A program made the position numbers and the translations under genes. Source: Thiobacillus sp. (GTDB lineage Bacteria > Pseudomonadota > Gammaproteobacteria > Burkholderiales > Thiobacillaceae). Taken from it: 64,000 bases of DNA. The notes under the pieces are model-generated. The model was not told the DNA's origin. It made no database searches and saw only the letters and a list, made by a program, of their open reading frames with translations. The number at the start of each line of letters is the position of its first letter. The stretch's first letter is position 1. Of the stretch, positions 1 through 10,415 are shown one piece after another. The stretch spans positions 1 to 64,000 of the forward strand of contig JAJPEP010000067.1 of the NCBI GenBank assembly GCA_021166845.1, written 5' to 3'.

Positions 1-854
1 GCAAGGAAATACTGGCCAGATCCATCCATGGCATGTCTTCGCGCCTGAACCAGTCCTTCGTCGCGGTGAATTGCGGTAGCCTCCCGGCAGATCTGGTCGA
101 GAGCGAACTGTTCGGCCATGAGCGCGGCGCCTTCACCGATGCCAAACAACAGCGGCAGGGCCGGTTCGAACTCGCTGACCAAGGCACCTTGTTTCTGGAC
201 GAAGTCGACAGCTTGTCGCCGAAGGCCCAGGTGTCATTGCTACGGGTGTTGCAGGAGGGACGCTTCGAGCGGGTCGGCGGGCACCAGCCAATAGCCTGCG
301 ATGTGCGGGTCATCGCTGCCAGCAATCGCAATCTCGCCGAACTGGTTGAGCGCGGCGAGTTCCGCAAGGACCTGTTCTTCCGCCTGAATGTCGTGCCATT
401 GCACATACCACCGCTTCGTGAGCGGCGCGAGGACATAGCGCCTCTCGTCAAAATGCTACTGCGGCGGTTCGCGGACCGCTACCAGACTGCGGTCAAAGAG
501 CTGTCTCCGGCCGCGATGCGCTGTCTGGAGGAACACGCGTGGCCTGGCAATGTCCGCGAACTGGAAAATGTCCTCGAACGCTCTTTCCTGTTTTCCGAGG
601 GGCCAGTGATTCAACGTATCAGCTTCGATTTGGCGCCACGCCTTGGGCATGTGCCATTGAACGAGACGGCCGACCTGCGACAACTGAAAAAGAATGCCGC
701 CGACGAGGTCGAGCGGCGGGTCCTGGAATCTTTGCAGGAACAGACCAGTGGTGATGTCAGGGCAATGGCCGCGGCGTTAAACCTCACGCAGCGTGCGATC
801 TATCAGAAGCTCAGCCATCACGGTCTCGGTACGACGCGCGAGGCAAAGAGCTGA
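1..854 (+). CDS. sigma-54-dependent Fis-family transcriptional regulator (5' truncated by window start)
   Basis: Reading frame is open to the window edge (KEILARSIHGMSSRLNQSFVAVNC...); GHERGAFTDA, LFLDEV and WPGNVRELENV motifs of the sigma-54 AAA+ domain; C-terminal Fis-like HTH. Confidence 0.9.
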   Translation, partial: KEILARSIHGMSSRLNQSFVAVNCGSLPADLVESELFGHERGAFTDAKQQRQGRFELADQGTLFLDEVDSLSPKAQVSLLRVLQEGRFERVGGHQPIACDVRVIAASNRNLAELVERGEFRKDLFFRLNVVPLHIPPLRERREDIAPLVKMLLRRFADRYQTAVKELSPAAMRCLEEHAWPGNVRELENVLERSFLFSEGPVIQRISFDLAPRLGHVPLNETADLRQLKKNAADEVERRVLESLQEQTSGDVRAMAAALNLTQRAIYQKLSHHGLGTTREAKS

Positions 855-954
855 TCAGGTGGCAGGGTAAATGGGATCATGCCGCAGACTTGGATGCGCC
901 GCTGCGAGCCGTAGCCCAATTGAGCTACGGCTATAACGCATTAGTTCGAGAGGG

Positions 955-1503
955 CTATCGCGCGAGGTATGCGTCCGTTGTCGTAATCGTGGCATAGGCG
1001 AATGCCAAGGCGGCCATCAGAGCAGCATGGACCTGTGCCGCGGGCACCACTTGTCCGCCAAACTCAAGGTCCATCGTCGCGCAAGCGTCGTGAACCAGGA
1101 GAACCTTGTAACCCAAGTCCGAAGCGGCTCGGCTGGTCGCATCGATGCACATGTGGCTCATCGCACCGATCACCACGACTTCTTCGATACCCTTTGCATC
1201 GAGCATCTGCTTCAGATCAGTCTTGAGGAACGAATTCGGATAGTTCTTCAGGACGACCGGCTCGCCTTCAATGGGTGCAACAGCAGGATGAATCTGCGTG
1301 CCTTCCGTTCCCGGAACGAAGAAGGGAGCATCAGAAGTGGGAAATTCATGCCGGACGTGGATGACTGGATCATTGTTCGAGCGGGCGGCCGCGATGACAC
1401 GGGCCGCGTTGGTTACCGCGTCCTCGATGCCGACCAGAGGCAGTTTGCCGGAAGGAAAATACTCGTTTTGCAGATCGACGACGACGACCGCACGTTTGCT
1501 CAT
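955..1503 (-). CDS. cysteine hydrolase, isochorismatase-like family
   Basis: N-terminal VVVVDLQNEYF and IGAMSHMCIDATSRAASDLGY motifs typical of isochorismatase-like hydrolases. Confidence 0.85.
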   Translation of the reverse strand: MSKRAVVVVDLQNEYFPSGKLPLVGIEDAVTNAARVIAAARSNNDPVIHVRHEFPTSDAPFFVPGTEGTQIHPAVAPIEGEPVVLKNYPNSFLKTDLKQMLDAKGIEEVVVIGAMSHMCIDATSRAASDLGYKVLLVHDACATMDLEFGGQVVPAAQVHAALMAALAFAYATITTTDAYLAR

Positions 1504-1607
1504 GACGTTCTCCTATGCATAGACGAAACAAAATAGAGTCGACATGATCGAGCGCGGATCGCACAATGCGAAGTGGCGTTATCGACATTATTGGTGGCAA
1601 AAACGAC

Positions 1608-2582
1608 ATGGCCCACGATGAACCCGTCGAAATCGGGTTGGTGCTGTACCCAGGAGCGCAACTGGCGGCGGTGTTGGGGTTAACCGACCTATTCAGCTTG
1701 GCGGGTAGGATCGCCTCTAGCCGCCGGACGCAGGGTTCCAATCGACTGCGCGTCAGCCATTGGCAATTGGACACATTGGGCAAAGTACCTGTCAGGATCT
1801 TCGATTCAGCCCCGGATGGCGAGGCCACGCTGTCCGTCCTCGTTCTGCCGCCTGGCCTGGGCGAGCCGCTGTCGCCAGAAGCCGCCGCTCCGTTTGCGGA
1901 CTGGCTGCGCAACCACCATGGCGCGGGTGTCACGCTGGGTTCGGTCTGCGCCGGGGCCTTCCTGCTGGGCGAGACCGGCCTGCTCGCGGGCCGCACAGTG
2001 ACTACGCACTGGCTTCATATCGAACAGTTCCAGGCCCGGTTCCCGCAAGCGCGCATGGATGCCGATCAACTCATCATCGACGATGGCGACATCATCACTG
2101 CCGGTGGCGCAATGGCGTGGACCGATCTGGGGTTGAGGCTGGTCGATCGTTTTCTCGGGCCGACAGTCATGATCGAGACTGCGCGGATACTACTAGTCGA
2201 TCCCCCGGGGCGCGAACAGCGCTACTACAGCCCTTTCTCCCCGCGGATGACCCACGGCGACACGGCCGTGCTCAAGGTGCAGCACTGGCTCCAGGCAACG
2301 GATGCCAAGGACATCGTGCTTGCAACGCTCGCCGAGCAGGCAGGACTGGAGGAGCGGACCTTCCTGCGCCGCTTTCAAAAGGCGACCGGCATAACGACGA
2401 GGGAGTATTGCCAGCGGCTGCGTGTGGGCAAGGCACGCGAGATGCTGCAGTTCAGCCGGCTGCCCATTGACAGCATCGCTTGGGAAGTCGGTTACAGCGA
2501 TCCTGCAGCCTTCCGGAAGATCTTTGCCCGGATTGTCGGCCTGACGCCCGGCGAATATCGTCGGCGTTTTAGTGCTGAATGA
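1608..2582 (+). CDS. GlxA-family transcriptional regulator (DJ-1/PfpI-like domain + AraC HTH)
   Basis: [25 protein letters not shown] nucleophile-elbow-like motif and C-terminal AraC HTH ([32 protein letters not shown]); divergent from the hydrolase. ORF opens at 1566, likely start [10 protein letters not shown] at 1608. Confidence 0.88.
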   Translation: MAHDEPVEIGLVLYPGAQLAAVLGLTDLFSLAGRIASSRRTQGSNRLRVSHWQLDTLGKVPVRIFDSAPDGEATLSVLVLPPGLGEPLSPEAAAPFADWLRNHHGAGVTLGSVCAGAFLLGETGLLAGRTVTTHWLHIEQFQARFPQARMDADQLIIDDGDIITAGGAMAWTDLGLRLVDRFLGPTVMIETARILLVDPPGREQRYYSPFSPRMTHGDTAVLKVQHWLQATDAKDIVLATLAEQAGLEERTFLRRFQKATGITTREYCQRLRVGKAREMLQFSRLPIDSIAWEVGYSDPAAFRKIFARIVGLTPGEYRRRFSAE

Positions 2583-2874
2583 CAAAACCCGGGCAAAGGG
2601 GCACCCTTTCTTCGGATCTACCTAACCCGCAACTGAGCGCCGCGAACAGTCCATGCTCCAGGCTCACAGCTAGCTAGCAGCAGCAGCAAAACCATACACG
2701 ACGAAATACGCTGTTACTCGCCCGGATTATAGGGAGTGTGACACCGCATGAAATCTTGTTTTCCTCGTCACAATCCCTCCGATAACAGTCTTTGACTAGC
2801 GCCAACCTGCCCTCCACTCTCACGCCTTAGGCACATCGCCGCAGATGGAGCGATAGGGCCATTTGGAGGTCGAG

Positions 2875-4866
2875 ATGCAGGGAACCAGTGTGCTGTTCGG
2901 TCAGATCCTAGCGGTGTTCGGGATCGTGATCACCGGGATGTGGGGCGCCACCCAGTGGACCGCTGCGCAACTCGGCTACCAGCTACGCTTGGGCGCTCCC
3001 TGGTTCGATCTGATCGGGCTGCCGATCTATCATCCGTGGCGGCTGTTCGAGTGGTGGTACTTCTTCGATGCCTACGCGCCTGACATTTTCCTACGCGGCG
3101 GCGCCATCGCCGCGTGCAGCGGATTAATCTCCGCCTTTGTCGCCATCGCATTATCGGTGTGGCGTGCACGGCAGTCCAAGCTGGTCACGACATACGGCTC
3201 GGCACGTTGGGCCGAACCAGCGGAGATTCACAAGGCCGGGCTGATCGGTCCGTCCGGTGTCTTCCTCGGCCGCAAGGATCAGAACTATCTGCGTCACGAC
3301 GGCCCGGAGCATGTAATGGCCTTCGCGCCAACACGGTCCGGCAAGGGTGTCGGCCTGGTGGTTCCTACCCTATTGTCCTGGCCCGGTTCGGCTGTGATCC
3401 ACGATATCAAGGGCGAGAACTGGAATTTGACCGCCGGATGGCGCTCGCGCTTCTCGCACTGCCTGCTATTCAACCCGACCGATGCAAAATCGGCCGCCTA
3501 CAACCCGCTGCTCGAAGTGCGGCGCGGCATGCACGAAGTACGCGACGTGCAGAACATCGCCGACATCCTCGTGGACCCCGAAGGTGCGCTGGAGCGGCGC
3601 AACCACTGGGAAAAGACTTCGCACGCCCTGCTGGTCGGCGCGATCCTGCACGTGCTCTACGCCAGCGAGGACAAAACGCTGCGCGGCGTCGCCAACTTCC
3701 TGTCCGATCCGGCCTCACCCTTCGAGCTGACGCTGCACCGGATGATGACGACGCACCATCTCGGCGATGCACCGCATCCCGTGGTCGCATCAGCCGCACG
3801 CGAGGTTCTGAACAAAAGCGACAACGAGCGCTCGGGTGTGCTGTCCACCGCAATGAGCTTCCTAGGCCTGTATCGCGACCCCACGGTAGCCGAAGTGACC
3901 TCGCGCTGCGATTGGCGCATCGCCGACCTGATCGATGCCGATTCTCCCGTGTCGCTGTACCTGGTGGTGCCGCCCTCTGACATCAGCCGTACCAAGCCGC
4001 TGATCCGCTTGATCCTCAACCAGATCGGGCGACGCCTGACCGAGTCGCTCGACGGCAGCGACGGCATCGCGCGCCGCCACAAGTTGTTGCTGATGCTTGA
4101 CGAGTTTCCGGCTCTGGGTCGGCTGGACTTCTTCGAGTCGGCTCTGGCCTTCATGGCGGGCTATGGGCTGCGCGCCTTCCTGATCGCGCAATCGCTCAAC
4201 CAGATCGACAAGGCCTACGGTCAGAACCATTCCATCCTCGACAACTGCCACGTGCGCATCACATTCGCCACCAATGACGAACGCACGGCCAAACGCATTT
4301 CAGAGGCGCTGGGCACGGCCACCGAATTGCGCGCACAGCGCAACTACGCGGGCCACCGGCTGGCCCCGTGGCTCGGACACTTGATGGTTTCGCGCCAGGA
4401 AACTGCACGGCCACTGCTCACACCCGGCGAGGTGATGCAGTTGCCGCCCGACGACGAAGTGGTGATGGTGTCCGGCCATCCACCCATCAAGGCCCAGAAG
4501 ATTCGCTACTACCTGGACGCGAATTTCAAGACGCGCATTCAGGCACCACCGCAATTACGGCACGGGCACTATGCCGATGTGCCGGCACCACGGCCCGACG
4601 ACTGGACCGGACTGGCCACCCTTGCCGCATCGATTCCTGGTCTGGTTTTCCCCGCACATGGTGAGGCCATCGACGACGGCGGGCACCAGCAGCAGCCGGA
4701 ACTGGCCGAAGTCGCGTTCATGCCGAAACTCGAACACGCGGTGGACGATCTGGCCCTGCTCGATGACGACGACCTGCCGCCACCCCTGCCCGCTCAACTC
4801 GACCCGCGCCTGCAACGCACCGCGCGGCTGGCGGCGCTCGATCCTGACGATGGGACCGCGCTATGA
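2875..4866 (+). CDS. traG: conjugal transfer coupling protein TraG/VirD4
   Basis: Walker A APTRSGKGVGLVVPTLL, LLMLDEFPALGRLDFFE Walker B, N-terminal TM segments; SD ggagg just before ATG 2875. Confidence 0.93.
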   Translation: MQGTSVLFGQILAVFGIVITGMWGATQWTAAQLGYQLRLGAPWFDLIGLPIYHPWRLFEWWYFFDAYAPDIFLRGGAIAACSGLISAFVAIALSVWRARQSKLVTTYGSARWAEPAEIHKAGLIGPSGVFLGRKDQNYLRHDGPEHVMAFAPTRSGKGVGLVVPTLLSWPGSAVIHDIKGENWNLTAGWRSRFSHCLLFNPTDAKSAAYNPLLEVRRGMHEVRDVQNIADILVDPEGALERRNHWEKTSHALLVGAILHVLYASEDKTLRGVANFLSDPASPFELTLHRMMTTHHLGDAPHPVVASAAREVLNKSDNERSGVLSTAMSFLGLYRDPTVAEVTSRCDWRIADLIDADSPVSLYLVVPPSDISRTKPLIRLILNQIGRRLTESLDGSDGIARRHKLLLMLDEFPALGRLDFFESALAFMAGYGLRAFLIAQSLNQIDKAYGQNHSILDNCHVRITFATNDERTAKRISEALGTATELRAQRNYAGHRLAPWLGHLMVSRQETARPLLTPGEVMQLPPDDEVVMVSGHPPIKAQKIRYYLDANFKTRIQAPPQLRHGHYADVPAPRPDDWTGLATLAASIPGLVFPAHGEAIDDGGHQQQPELAEVAFMPKLEHAVDDLALLDDDDLPPPLPAQLDPRLQRTARLAALDPDDGTAL

Positions 4867-5345
4867 GTCGCGCGCGCCTGAACCTCTTCATCGAGCCCGA
4901 CCACGCCAGGCGGCTCGACGAGTTGGCGGCCATGAAAGGCCTGTCCAAGTCTTCGATCGTCGCGGCGGCCCTCGCCTCCTTCCTATCCCCGGATTCCGGC
5001 GACCAGCGCGAAGCCGCTATCGCCAAGCGGCTGGACCGGCTGTCGCGCCAGTTCGACAAGCTGGAGCGTGACCAGAACATCCTGATCGAGACCATGGCGC
5101 TGTATGTGCGCTACTTCCTGACCGTCAGCACGCCGGTGCCGGAAGCGCATCAGGAAGCAGCACGCGCTCAGGGCCGCGCACGTTTCGAGCAGTTCGTCGA
5201 ACAACTCGGCCGGCACCTGCTGCGCGGACGCAGTCTGGTCAAGGATGTGGTCGAAGAAATTCAGCCCGATCAGAGCCAGTTTTTCGGCTTGCAGGAGAAC
5301 GCCAACACCGTGTCGTCAACAGACGACCCTGGAACACCGTCATGA
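4863..5345 (+). CDS. CopG/ribbon-helix-helix family protein of conjugative element
   Basis: N-terminal RLNLFIEPDHARRLDELAAMKGLSKSSIVAAAL RHH pattern; ATGA overlap with traG. Confidence 0.8.
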   Translation: MSRARLNLFIEPDHARRLDELAAMKGLSKSSIVAAALASFLSPDSGDQREAAIAKRLDRLSRQFDKLERDQNILIETMALYVRYFLTVSTPVPEAHQEAARAQGRARFEQFVEQLGRHLLRGRSLVKDVVEEIQPDQSQFFGLQENANTVSSTDDPGTPS

Positions 5346-6358
5346 GCGGCGCGGCGCACGATCAGGGCTTGTCGGCCTCGCTGGCGCTGGAGCGTCGCGT
5401 GCTCATGCTGCGCACGGCGATGGGGCCGGACATCGCCAAGGCGTTGAACGACCCCGACGTGGTGGAAGTCATGTTGAATCCCGACAGCTCGCTCTGGGTG
5501 GATCGGCTGGGCAGCGGCCGCGAACCGCTGGGTGTCAGTCTCACGCCCGCCGATGGCGAACGCATCATCCGCCTGGTCGCCGCCCACGTGGGCGCCGAGG
5601 TGCATGCCGGCAAACCGCTGCTGTCCGCCGAGCTGCCGGAGACCGGGGAACGTTTCGAGGGCGCCCTGCCACCCGTGACGCCGAGGCCGGTCTTCGCGCT
5701 GCGCAAGCGCGCGGTCGGTCTGATCCGGCTCGACGCCTACGTGGCCGATGGCATCCTGACCGAGGCTCAGGCGGAATTCCTGCGCGACGCGGTGCGCGCG
5801 CGCCAGAACATCCTCATCGCGGGCGGCACCAGCACCGGCAAGACCACACTGACCAATGCCCTGCTCGACGAGATCGCGGCCACCAGCGACCGCGTGATCG
5901 TGTTGGAAGACACGGTGGAACTGCAATGCACTGCGCGCGACCACGTACCCCTGCGCACTCGTGTGGGTGTCGTGACCATGGCCGAGCTGGTGCGCTCGAC
6001 CCTGCGGCTACGGCCAGACCGCATCGTCGTGGGTGAGGTACGCGGCGCCGAAGCGCTGGACTTGCTCAAGGCTTGGGGCACCGGCCATCCGGGCGGCATC
6101 GCCACCGTCCATGCCGGTTCCGCCGCGGGCGCGCTGCTGCGGCTGGAACAACTGATCCTCGAAGTCGCCGTGACCCCTCCACGCGCCCTGATCGCGGAAG
6201 CGGTCAACGTCATCGTCTACATCGCCGGGCGCGGCCATGCGCGCCGCGTGCAGGAAATCGCCCGCGTCATCGGCTTCGACAACCACGGCTATCAGCTCAG
6301 CGCCGAGCTGATGCCTTGCGTCCCTTTACTTTCATCAACTCCAGGAGAACCGTCATGA
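5342..6358 (+). CDS. trbB: P-type conjugative transfer ATPase TrbB
   Basis: VirB11-like ATPase motifs: [54 protein letters not shown]. Confidence 0.95.
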   Translation: MSGAAHDQGLSASLALERRVLMLRTAMGPDIAKALNDPDVVEVMLNPDSSLWVDRLGSGREPLGVSLTPADGERIIRLVAAHVGAEVHAGKPLLSAELPETGERFEGALPPVTPRPVFALRKRAVGLIRLDAYVADGILTEAQAEFLRDAVRARQNILIAGGTSTGKTTLTNALLDEIAATSDRVIVLEDTVELQCTARDHVPLRTRVGVVTMAELVRSTLRLRPDRIVVGEVRGAEALDLLKAWGTGHPGGIATVHAGSAAGALLRLEQLILEVAVTPPRALIAEAVNVIVYIAGRGHARRVQEIARVIGFDNHGYQLSAELMPCVPLLSSTPGEPS

Positions 6359-6687
6359 CGACTTCACGCATTTCCGTAAAACCTGCCTTGCAATTCGTGG
6401 CGCTCGCCGCGCTGCTGCTGGCTATCGCGATTCCCGCGCATGCCGCAGGCTCGAACATGCCATGGGAGGCACCGCTGCAATCGGTGCTGGACTCGATCCA
6501 GGGACCGGTGGCCCGCATCATCGCGGTGATCATCATCATTGCCACCGGATTGACGCTGGCCTTCGGCGACACCAGCGGCGGCTTCCGCAAGCTGGTGCAG
6601 ATCGTGTTCGGTCTGTCGATCGCGTTTGCCGCGTCATCGTTCTTCCTGACCTTTTTCAGTTTCAGCGGCGGCGCGGTGCTGGCATGA
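6355..6687 (+). CDS. trbC: conjugal transfer protein TrbC (VirB2-like pilin)
   Basis: Small hydrophobic pilin-like protein with signal peptide, position between trbB and trbD; ATG at 6355 overlaps the trbB stop. Confidence 0.88.
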   Translation: MTTSRISVKPALQFVALAALLLAIAIPAHAAGSNMPWEAPLQSVLDSIQGPVARIIAVIIIIATGLTLAFGDTSGGFRKLVQIVFGLSIAFAASSFFLTFFSFSGGAVLA

Positions 6688-6971
6688 GCGTGGCTGGTAT
6701 GAACACGCCAGATGCTGATACAGCCGGCTTCGAGGTGCCGCTACACCGCTCGCTGACTGAACTCATTCTGCTGGGTGGCGCACCGCGCACCGTGGCGATT
6801 GCCAACGGGACGCTGGCCGCCGCCGTAGGGCTCGGGCTGCAACTCTGGCTGCCCGGCATGGTGCTGTGGATTGTCGGGCACTCGCTGGCCGTGTGGGGCG
6901 CGAAACTCGATGCGCAGTTCATGGCGGTCTTCGCGCGGCACATCAAGCACCGTCAACTTCTGGACTTGTGA
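6684..6971 (+). CDS. trbD: conjugal transfer protein TrbD (VirB3-like)
   Basis: FEVPLHRSLTELILLGGAPRTVAIANGTLAAAVGLGLQLWLPG pattern; position between trbC and trbE. Confidence 0.88.
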   Translation: MSVAGMNTPDADTAGFEVPLHRSLTELILLGGAPRTVAIANGTLAAAVGLGLQLWLPGMVLWIVGHSLAVWGAKLDAQFMAVFARHIKHRQLLDL

Positions 6972-6981
6972 GGGCGATCCC

Positions 6982-9411
6982 ATGATGCACCTCGCCGAAT
7001 ACCGCAAGCGCCCCGCGCTGTTGGCCGACTGGCTGCCCTGGGCGGGACTGGTCGCACCGGGCGTCGTACTCAACAAGGATGGCTCGTTCCAGCGCACGGC
7101 AAGCTTTCGCGGGCCGGATTTGGACAGCGCGACGCAGGGTGAACTGGTTGCGACCTCCGCGCGGTTGAATAACGCACTGCGTCGGCTTGGATCGGGTTGG
7201 GCTTTGTTCGTGGAAGCCGAGCGGCGCGTGGCCGCTAACTATCCGGAGTCGGTGTTCCCCGAGCCGCTCTCCTGGCTGGTCGATGAAGAACGCAGGGCCA
7301 CTTTCGAGGAAGCCGATAGCCACTTCGAGAGCGCCTATCACTTGACGTTGCTGTACCTGCCACCCGAGGAATCGACGGCCCGCGCCGCGAAGCTACTGTA
7401 TGAGAACAGCAAGGTCGAAGGCATGGACTGGCGCGAGCGGCTGGATGGCTTCGTGTCGGAGACCGAACGCTTCTTCGGCCTGCTTGAAGGGGTGATGCCG
7501 GAGATCGCGTGGCTCGACGATGGCCAGACGCTAACCTATCTGCACGCCTGCATATCCACCCGTCGGCATCCGGTGGCCGTGCCCGAAATTCCCATGCACC
7601 TCGATGCGCTACTGGCTGATGAGCCATTGACGGGTGGCCTTGCGCCGATGCTCGGGAGCCAGCATCTGCGGGTGGTGTCAGTACGCGGCTTCCCGACTTC
7701 GACCTGGCCGGGTTTGCTTGACGACCTCAACCGCCTGGGCTTTGCCTACCGCTGGAGCACGCGCTTTCTGTGCCTCGACAAGGCCGAGGCCGAGAAGGAA
7801 CTCAGCCGCTTGCGCCGCCAGTGGTTCGCCAAGCGCAAGAATATCGTCGCGCTGCTGCGCGAGACGGTCTTCCAGCAGGAAAGCCCGCTGGTCGACTCCG
7901 ATGCGTCGAACAAGGCAGTGGACGCCGACGCCGCCTTGCAGGAACTTGGCAGCGACCAGGTGTCGTTCGGCTACGTCACGGCCACCGTGACGGTGATCGA
8001 TGCCGATGCAACTGCCACCGACGAGAAGCTACGTGCCGTGGAGCGCACCATCCAGGGCCGGGGTTTCGTGACGATCCCCGAGACCTTGAATGCGGTCGAT
8101 GCCTGGCTGTCGTCGATTCCGGGGCACGCCTACGCCAACGTGCGCCAGCCCATCGTCTCGACGCTGAACCTCGCGCACATGATGCCGGTCTCCGCCGTGT
8201 GGGCCGGACAAGAGCGCAATACACATCTCGATGGCCCGCCACTGATCGTGACGCGCACCGATGGCGCGACACCGTTCCGGCTGGTCACACACATCGGCGA
8301 CGTGGGCAACACGCTGGTGGTCGGTCCCATCGGCATGGGCAAGTCGGTGTTGCTGGCCACCTTGGCATTGCAGTTCCGTCGCTATGCCGGCTCGCGCATT
8401 TTCGCGTTCGACATGGGGCGCTCGATTCGCGCCACCGTGCTTGGGCTGGGTGGCGAGCATTACGACCTGGGCGCGGACGGCGCCATCGCCTTCCAGCCGT
8501 TAGCCCGTATCGACCAGGAGGGTTATCGCGCCTGGGCGGCGGATTGGGTCCAAGGTCTTTTGATTCACGAAGGTGTGGTTGTCGGGCCGGCCGAGAAGGA
8601 ATCTGTGTGGTCGGCGCTGAACAGTCTCGCCAGCGCGCCGCTCGGTCAGCGCACCCTGACCGGCTTGTCGGTACTGCTGCAATCGAACGCACTGCGCCAG
8701 GCGCTGCAACCCTATGTGCTGGACGGCGCTCACGGCAAGCTGCTCGATGCCGACCATGACCGGCTCGGTTGCGCCGACGTGCAGGCGTTCGAGATGGAAG
8801 AACTGATGCACAGCAAAGCGGCAGCGCTGGCGGTACTGCGCTACCTGTTCGCACGCTTCGAGGAACGACTCGACGGTGCCCCGACACTGCTGATCCTTGA
8901 TGAAGCCTGGCTGTTCCTCGACGACCCGGTGTTCGCCGCGCGCATCCGGCAGTGGTTGAAGACGCTGCGCAAGAAGAACGTGTCGGTGATCTTCGCCACA
9001 CAATCTCTGGCGGACATCAAGGATTCCAGCATTGCGCCGGCCATCGTCGAGAGCTGCGTGAGCCGTATCTTCCTGCCCAACCCGCAGGCGACCGAGCCGC
9101 AGATTCGCGTCATCTACGAGAGCTTCGGCCTCAATGCGCGACAGATCGAGATCGTGGCGACCGCCCAGCCCAAGCGCGACTACTACTACCAGTCACGGCT
9201 CGGCAACCGCGTCTTCGACCTCGGACTCGGGCCGGTGACGCTGGCGTTCGCTGGCGCGGCCAAGCCCGAAGACCAGCGCGCCATCGACGCCATTTCCGCG
9301 TCGGTGCCGCCCGCGGATTTCGCAGCCGTCTGGCTGCGCCATCGTGGCCTCGACTGGGCCGCCGATCTGATCCCGTCGTTCCCCTTCACTCCCCAGGAGA
9401 AGCAGCCATGA
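6982..9411 (+). CDS. trbE: conjugal transfer ATPase TrbE (VirB4-like)
   Basis: NTLVVGPIGMGKSVLLATLALQF Walker A, LLILDEAWLFLDDPVFAARIRQWLKTLRKKNVSVIFATQSL; start set at ATG 6982 (MMHLAEYRKRPALLADWLPWA). Confidence 0.94.
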   Translation: MMHLAEYRKRPALLADWLPWAGLVAPGVVLNKDGSFQRTASFRGPDLDSATQGELVATSARLNNALRRLGSGWALFVEAERRVAANYPESVFPEPLSWLVDEERRATFEEADSHFESAYHLTLLYLPPEESTARAAKLLYENSKVEGMDWRERLDGFVSETERFFGLLEGVMPEIAWLDDGQTLTYLHACISTRRHPVAVPEIPMHLDALLADEPLTGGLAPMLGSQHLRVVSVRGFPTSTWPGLLDDLNRLGFAYRWSTRFLCLDKAEAEKELSRLRRQWFAKRKNIVALLRETVFQQESPLVDSDASNKAVDADAALQELGSDQVSFGYVTATVTVIDADATATDEKLRAVERTIQGRGFVTIPETLNAVDAWLSSIPGHAYANVRQPIVSTLNLAHMMPVSAVWAGQERNTHLDGPPLIVTRTDGATPFRLVTHIGDVGNTLVVGPIGMGKSVLLATLALQFRRYAGSRIFAFDMGRSIRATVLGLGGEHYDLGADGAIAFQPLARIDQEGYRAWAADWVQGLLIHEGVVVGPAEKESVWSALNSLASAPLGQRTLTGLSVLLQSNALRQALQPYVLDGAHGKLLDADHDRLGCADVQAFEMEELMHSKAAALAVLRYLFARFEERLDGAPTLLILDEAWLFLDDPVFAARIRQWLKTLRKKNVSVIFATQSLADIKDSSIAPAIVESCVSRIFLPNPQATEPQIRVIYESFGLNARQIEIVATAQPKRDYYYQSRLGNRVFDLGLGPVTLAFAGAAKPEDQRAIDAISASVPPADFAAVWLRHRGLDWAADLIPSFPFTPQEKQP

Positions 9412-10136
9412 AGAAAACCCTTCTTGCCATCGCCGCCGCCGTACTCATGACCGTGATGCCCTCGGTACAGGCGACGGTGGTGGTCATCGATCCGGCCAAC
9501 TTGATTCAGAACATCCTGACAGCTGCCCGCGCCCTGCAGCAGATCAACAACCAGATCCAGCAACTGCAGAACGAAGCGCAGATGCTGACCAACCAGGCTA
9601 AGAACCTGACCAGTCTCCCCTTCAGCGCGCTCAATCAACTGCAATCTGCGCTGTCCGCGACTAACCAGTTGATCCAGCAGGGCCAGGGGCTGGCGTTCAA
9701 TGTCACGCAATTGCAGACCCAGTTCGCCCAGCTCTACCCGGTTTCCTACACCGCATCCACGACCGGCAGCCAGATGGCACTGGATGCGCAGCAGCGCTGG
9801 ATGAAATCACTCGACGCATTGCGCACGGCAACCCAGGTGCAGGCGCAGGCGGTGCAGAATTTTGCGGTGGACGAGCAGACCCTGACTGACCTGGTGAACC
9901 GCAGCCAGTCGGCGGTCGGCGCCTTGCAGGCTACCCAGGCGACGAACCAGTTGCTGGCTTTGCAGGCCCGGCAGGCGATCCAGGCGCAGCAACTCCAGAT
10001 CACCCAGAGCCGGGCCGCCGCGCTGGAACAGGCTCGGCAGGTGTTGGTCCAGGAGCGCGCCAATGAGGTGCGCAAGCGCTTCCAGGGCGGCGGCACGCCC
10101 TATACGCCGTACAGCGTCAACTACTACGGCAATTGA
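9408..10136 (+). CDS. trbJ: P-type conjugative transfer protein TrbJ
   Basis: Signal peptide, VVVIDPANLIQNILTAARALQQINNQIQQLQNEAQML; gene order. Confidence 0.92.
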   Translation: MKKTLLAIAAAVLMTVMPSVQATVVVIDPANLIQNILTAARALQQINNQIQQLQNEAQMLTNQAKNLTSLPFSALNQLQSALSATNQLIQQGQGLAFNVTQLQTQFAQLYPVSYTASTTGSQMALDAQQRWMKSLDALRTATQVQAQAVQNFAVDEQTLTDLVNRSQSAVGALQATQATNQLLALQARQAIQAQQLQITQSRAAALEQARQVLVQERANEVRKRFQGGGTPYTPYSVNYYGN

Positions 10137-10142
10137 GAAAAC

Positions 10143-10412
10143 GTGACCCTGAAAACCCTTCTCATCGCCGCCGCCTGCACCGTCCTGCTGGCCGCGTGCG
10201 GCAACCCGGAACCCGCCGAGTCCGTCGAATCGCTGATGGCGAATCCTGATCGCCTGAAGGAAGTCCGCGCGCACTGCAAGGCCGACCACACCAAGGTGGG
10301 TGATGCCCTGTGCAACAGGGCGAGTGAGGCCACGCGGCGGCGCTTCATGGGCAGCGGCACGCCGTACATGGCGGCGCCACCGGCTGCACCCGCTTCTGCA
10401 CCGAAAGACTGA
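10143..10412 (+). CDS. EexN/TrbK-like entry-exclusion lipoprotein
   Basis: Lipobox LLAACGNPEP, short EexN-like body (ESLMANPDRLKEVRAHCKADHTKVGDALCNRASEATRRRFMG); between trbJ and trbL; GTG start. Confidence 0.8.
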   Translation: MTLKTLLIAAACTVLLAACGNPEPAESVESLMANPDRLKEVRAHCKADHTKVGDALCNRASEATRRRFMGSGTPYMAAPPAAPASAPKD

Positions 10413-10415
10413 GCC

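Noticed and set aside
1504-1607. Near-palindrome tcgacatgatcga in the hydrolase-GlxA divergent spacer as operator
   Set aside because: Imperfect and short; GlxA/AraC-type sites are usually direct repeats, so not supportable from sequence alone.
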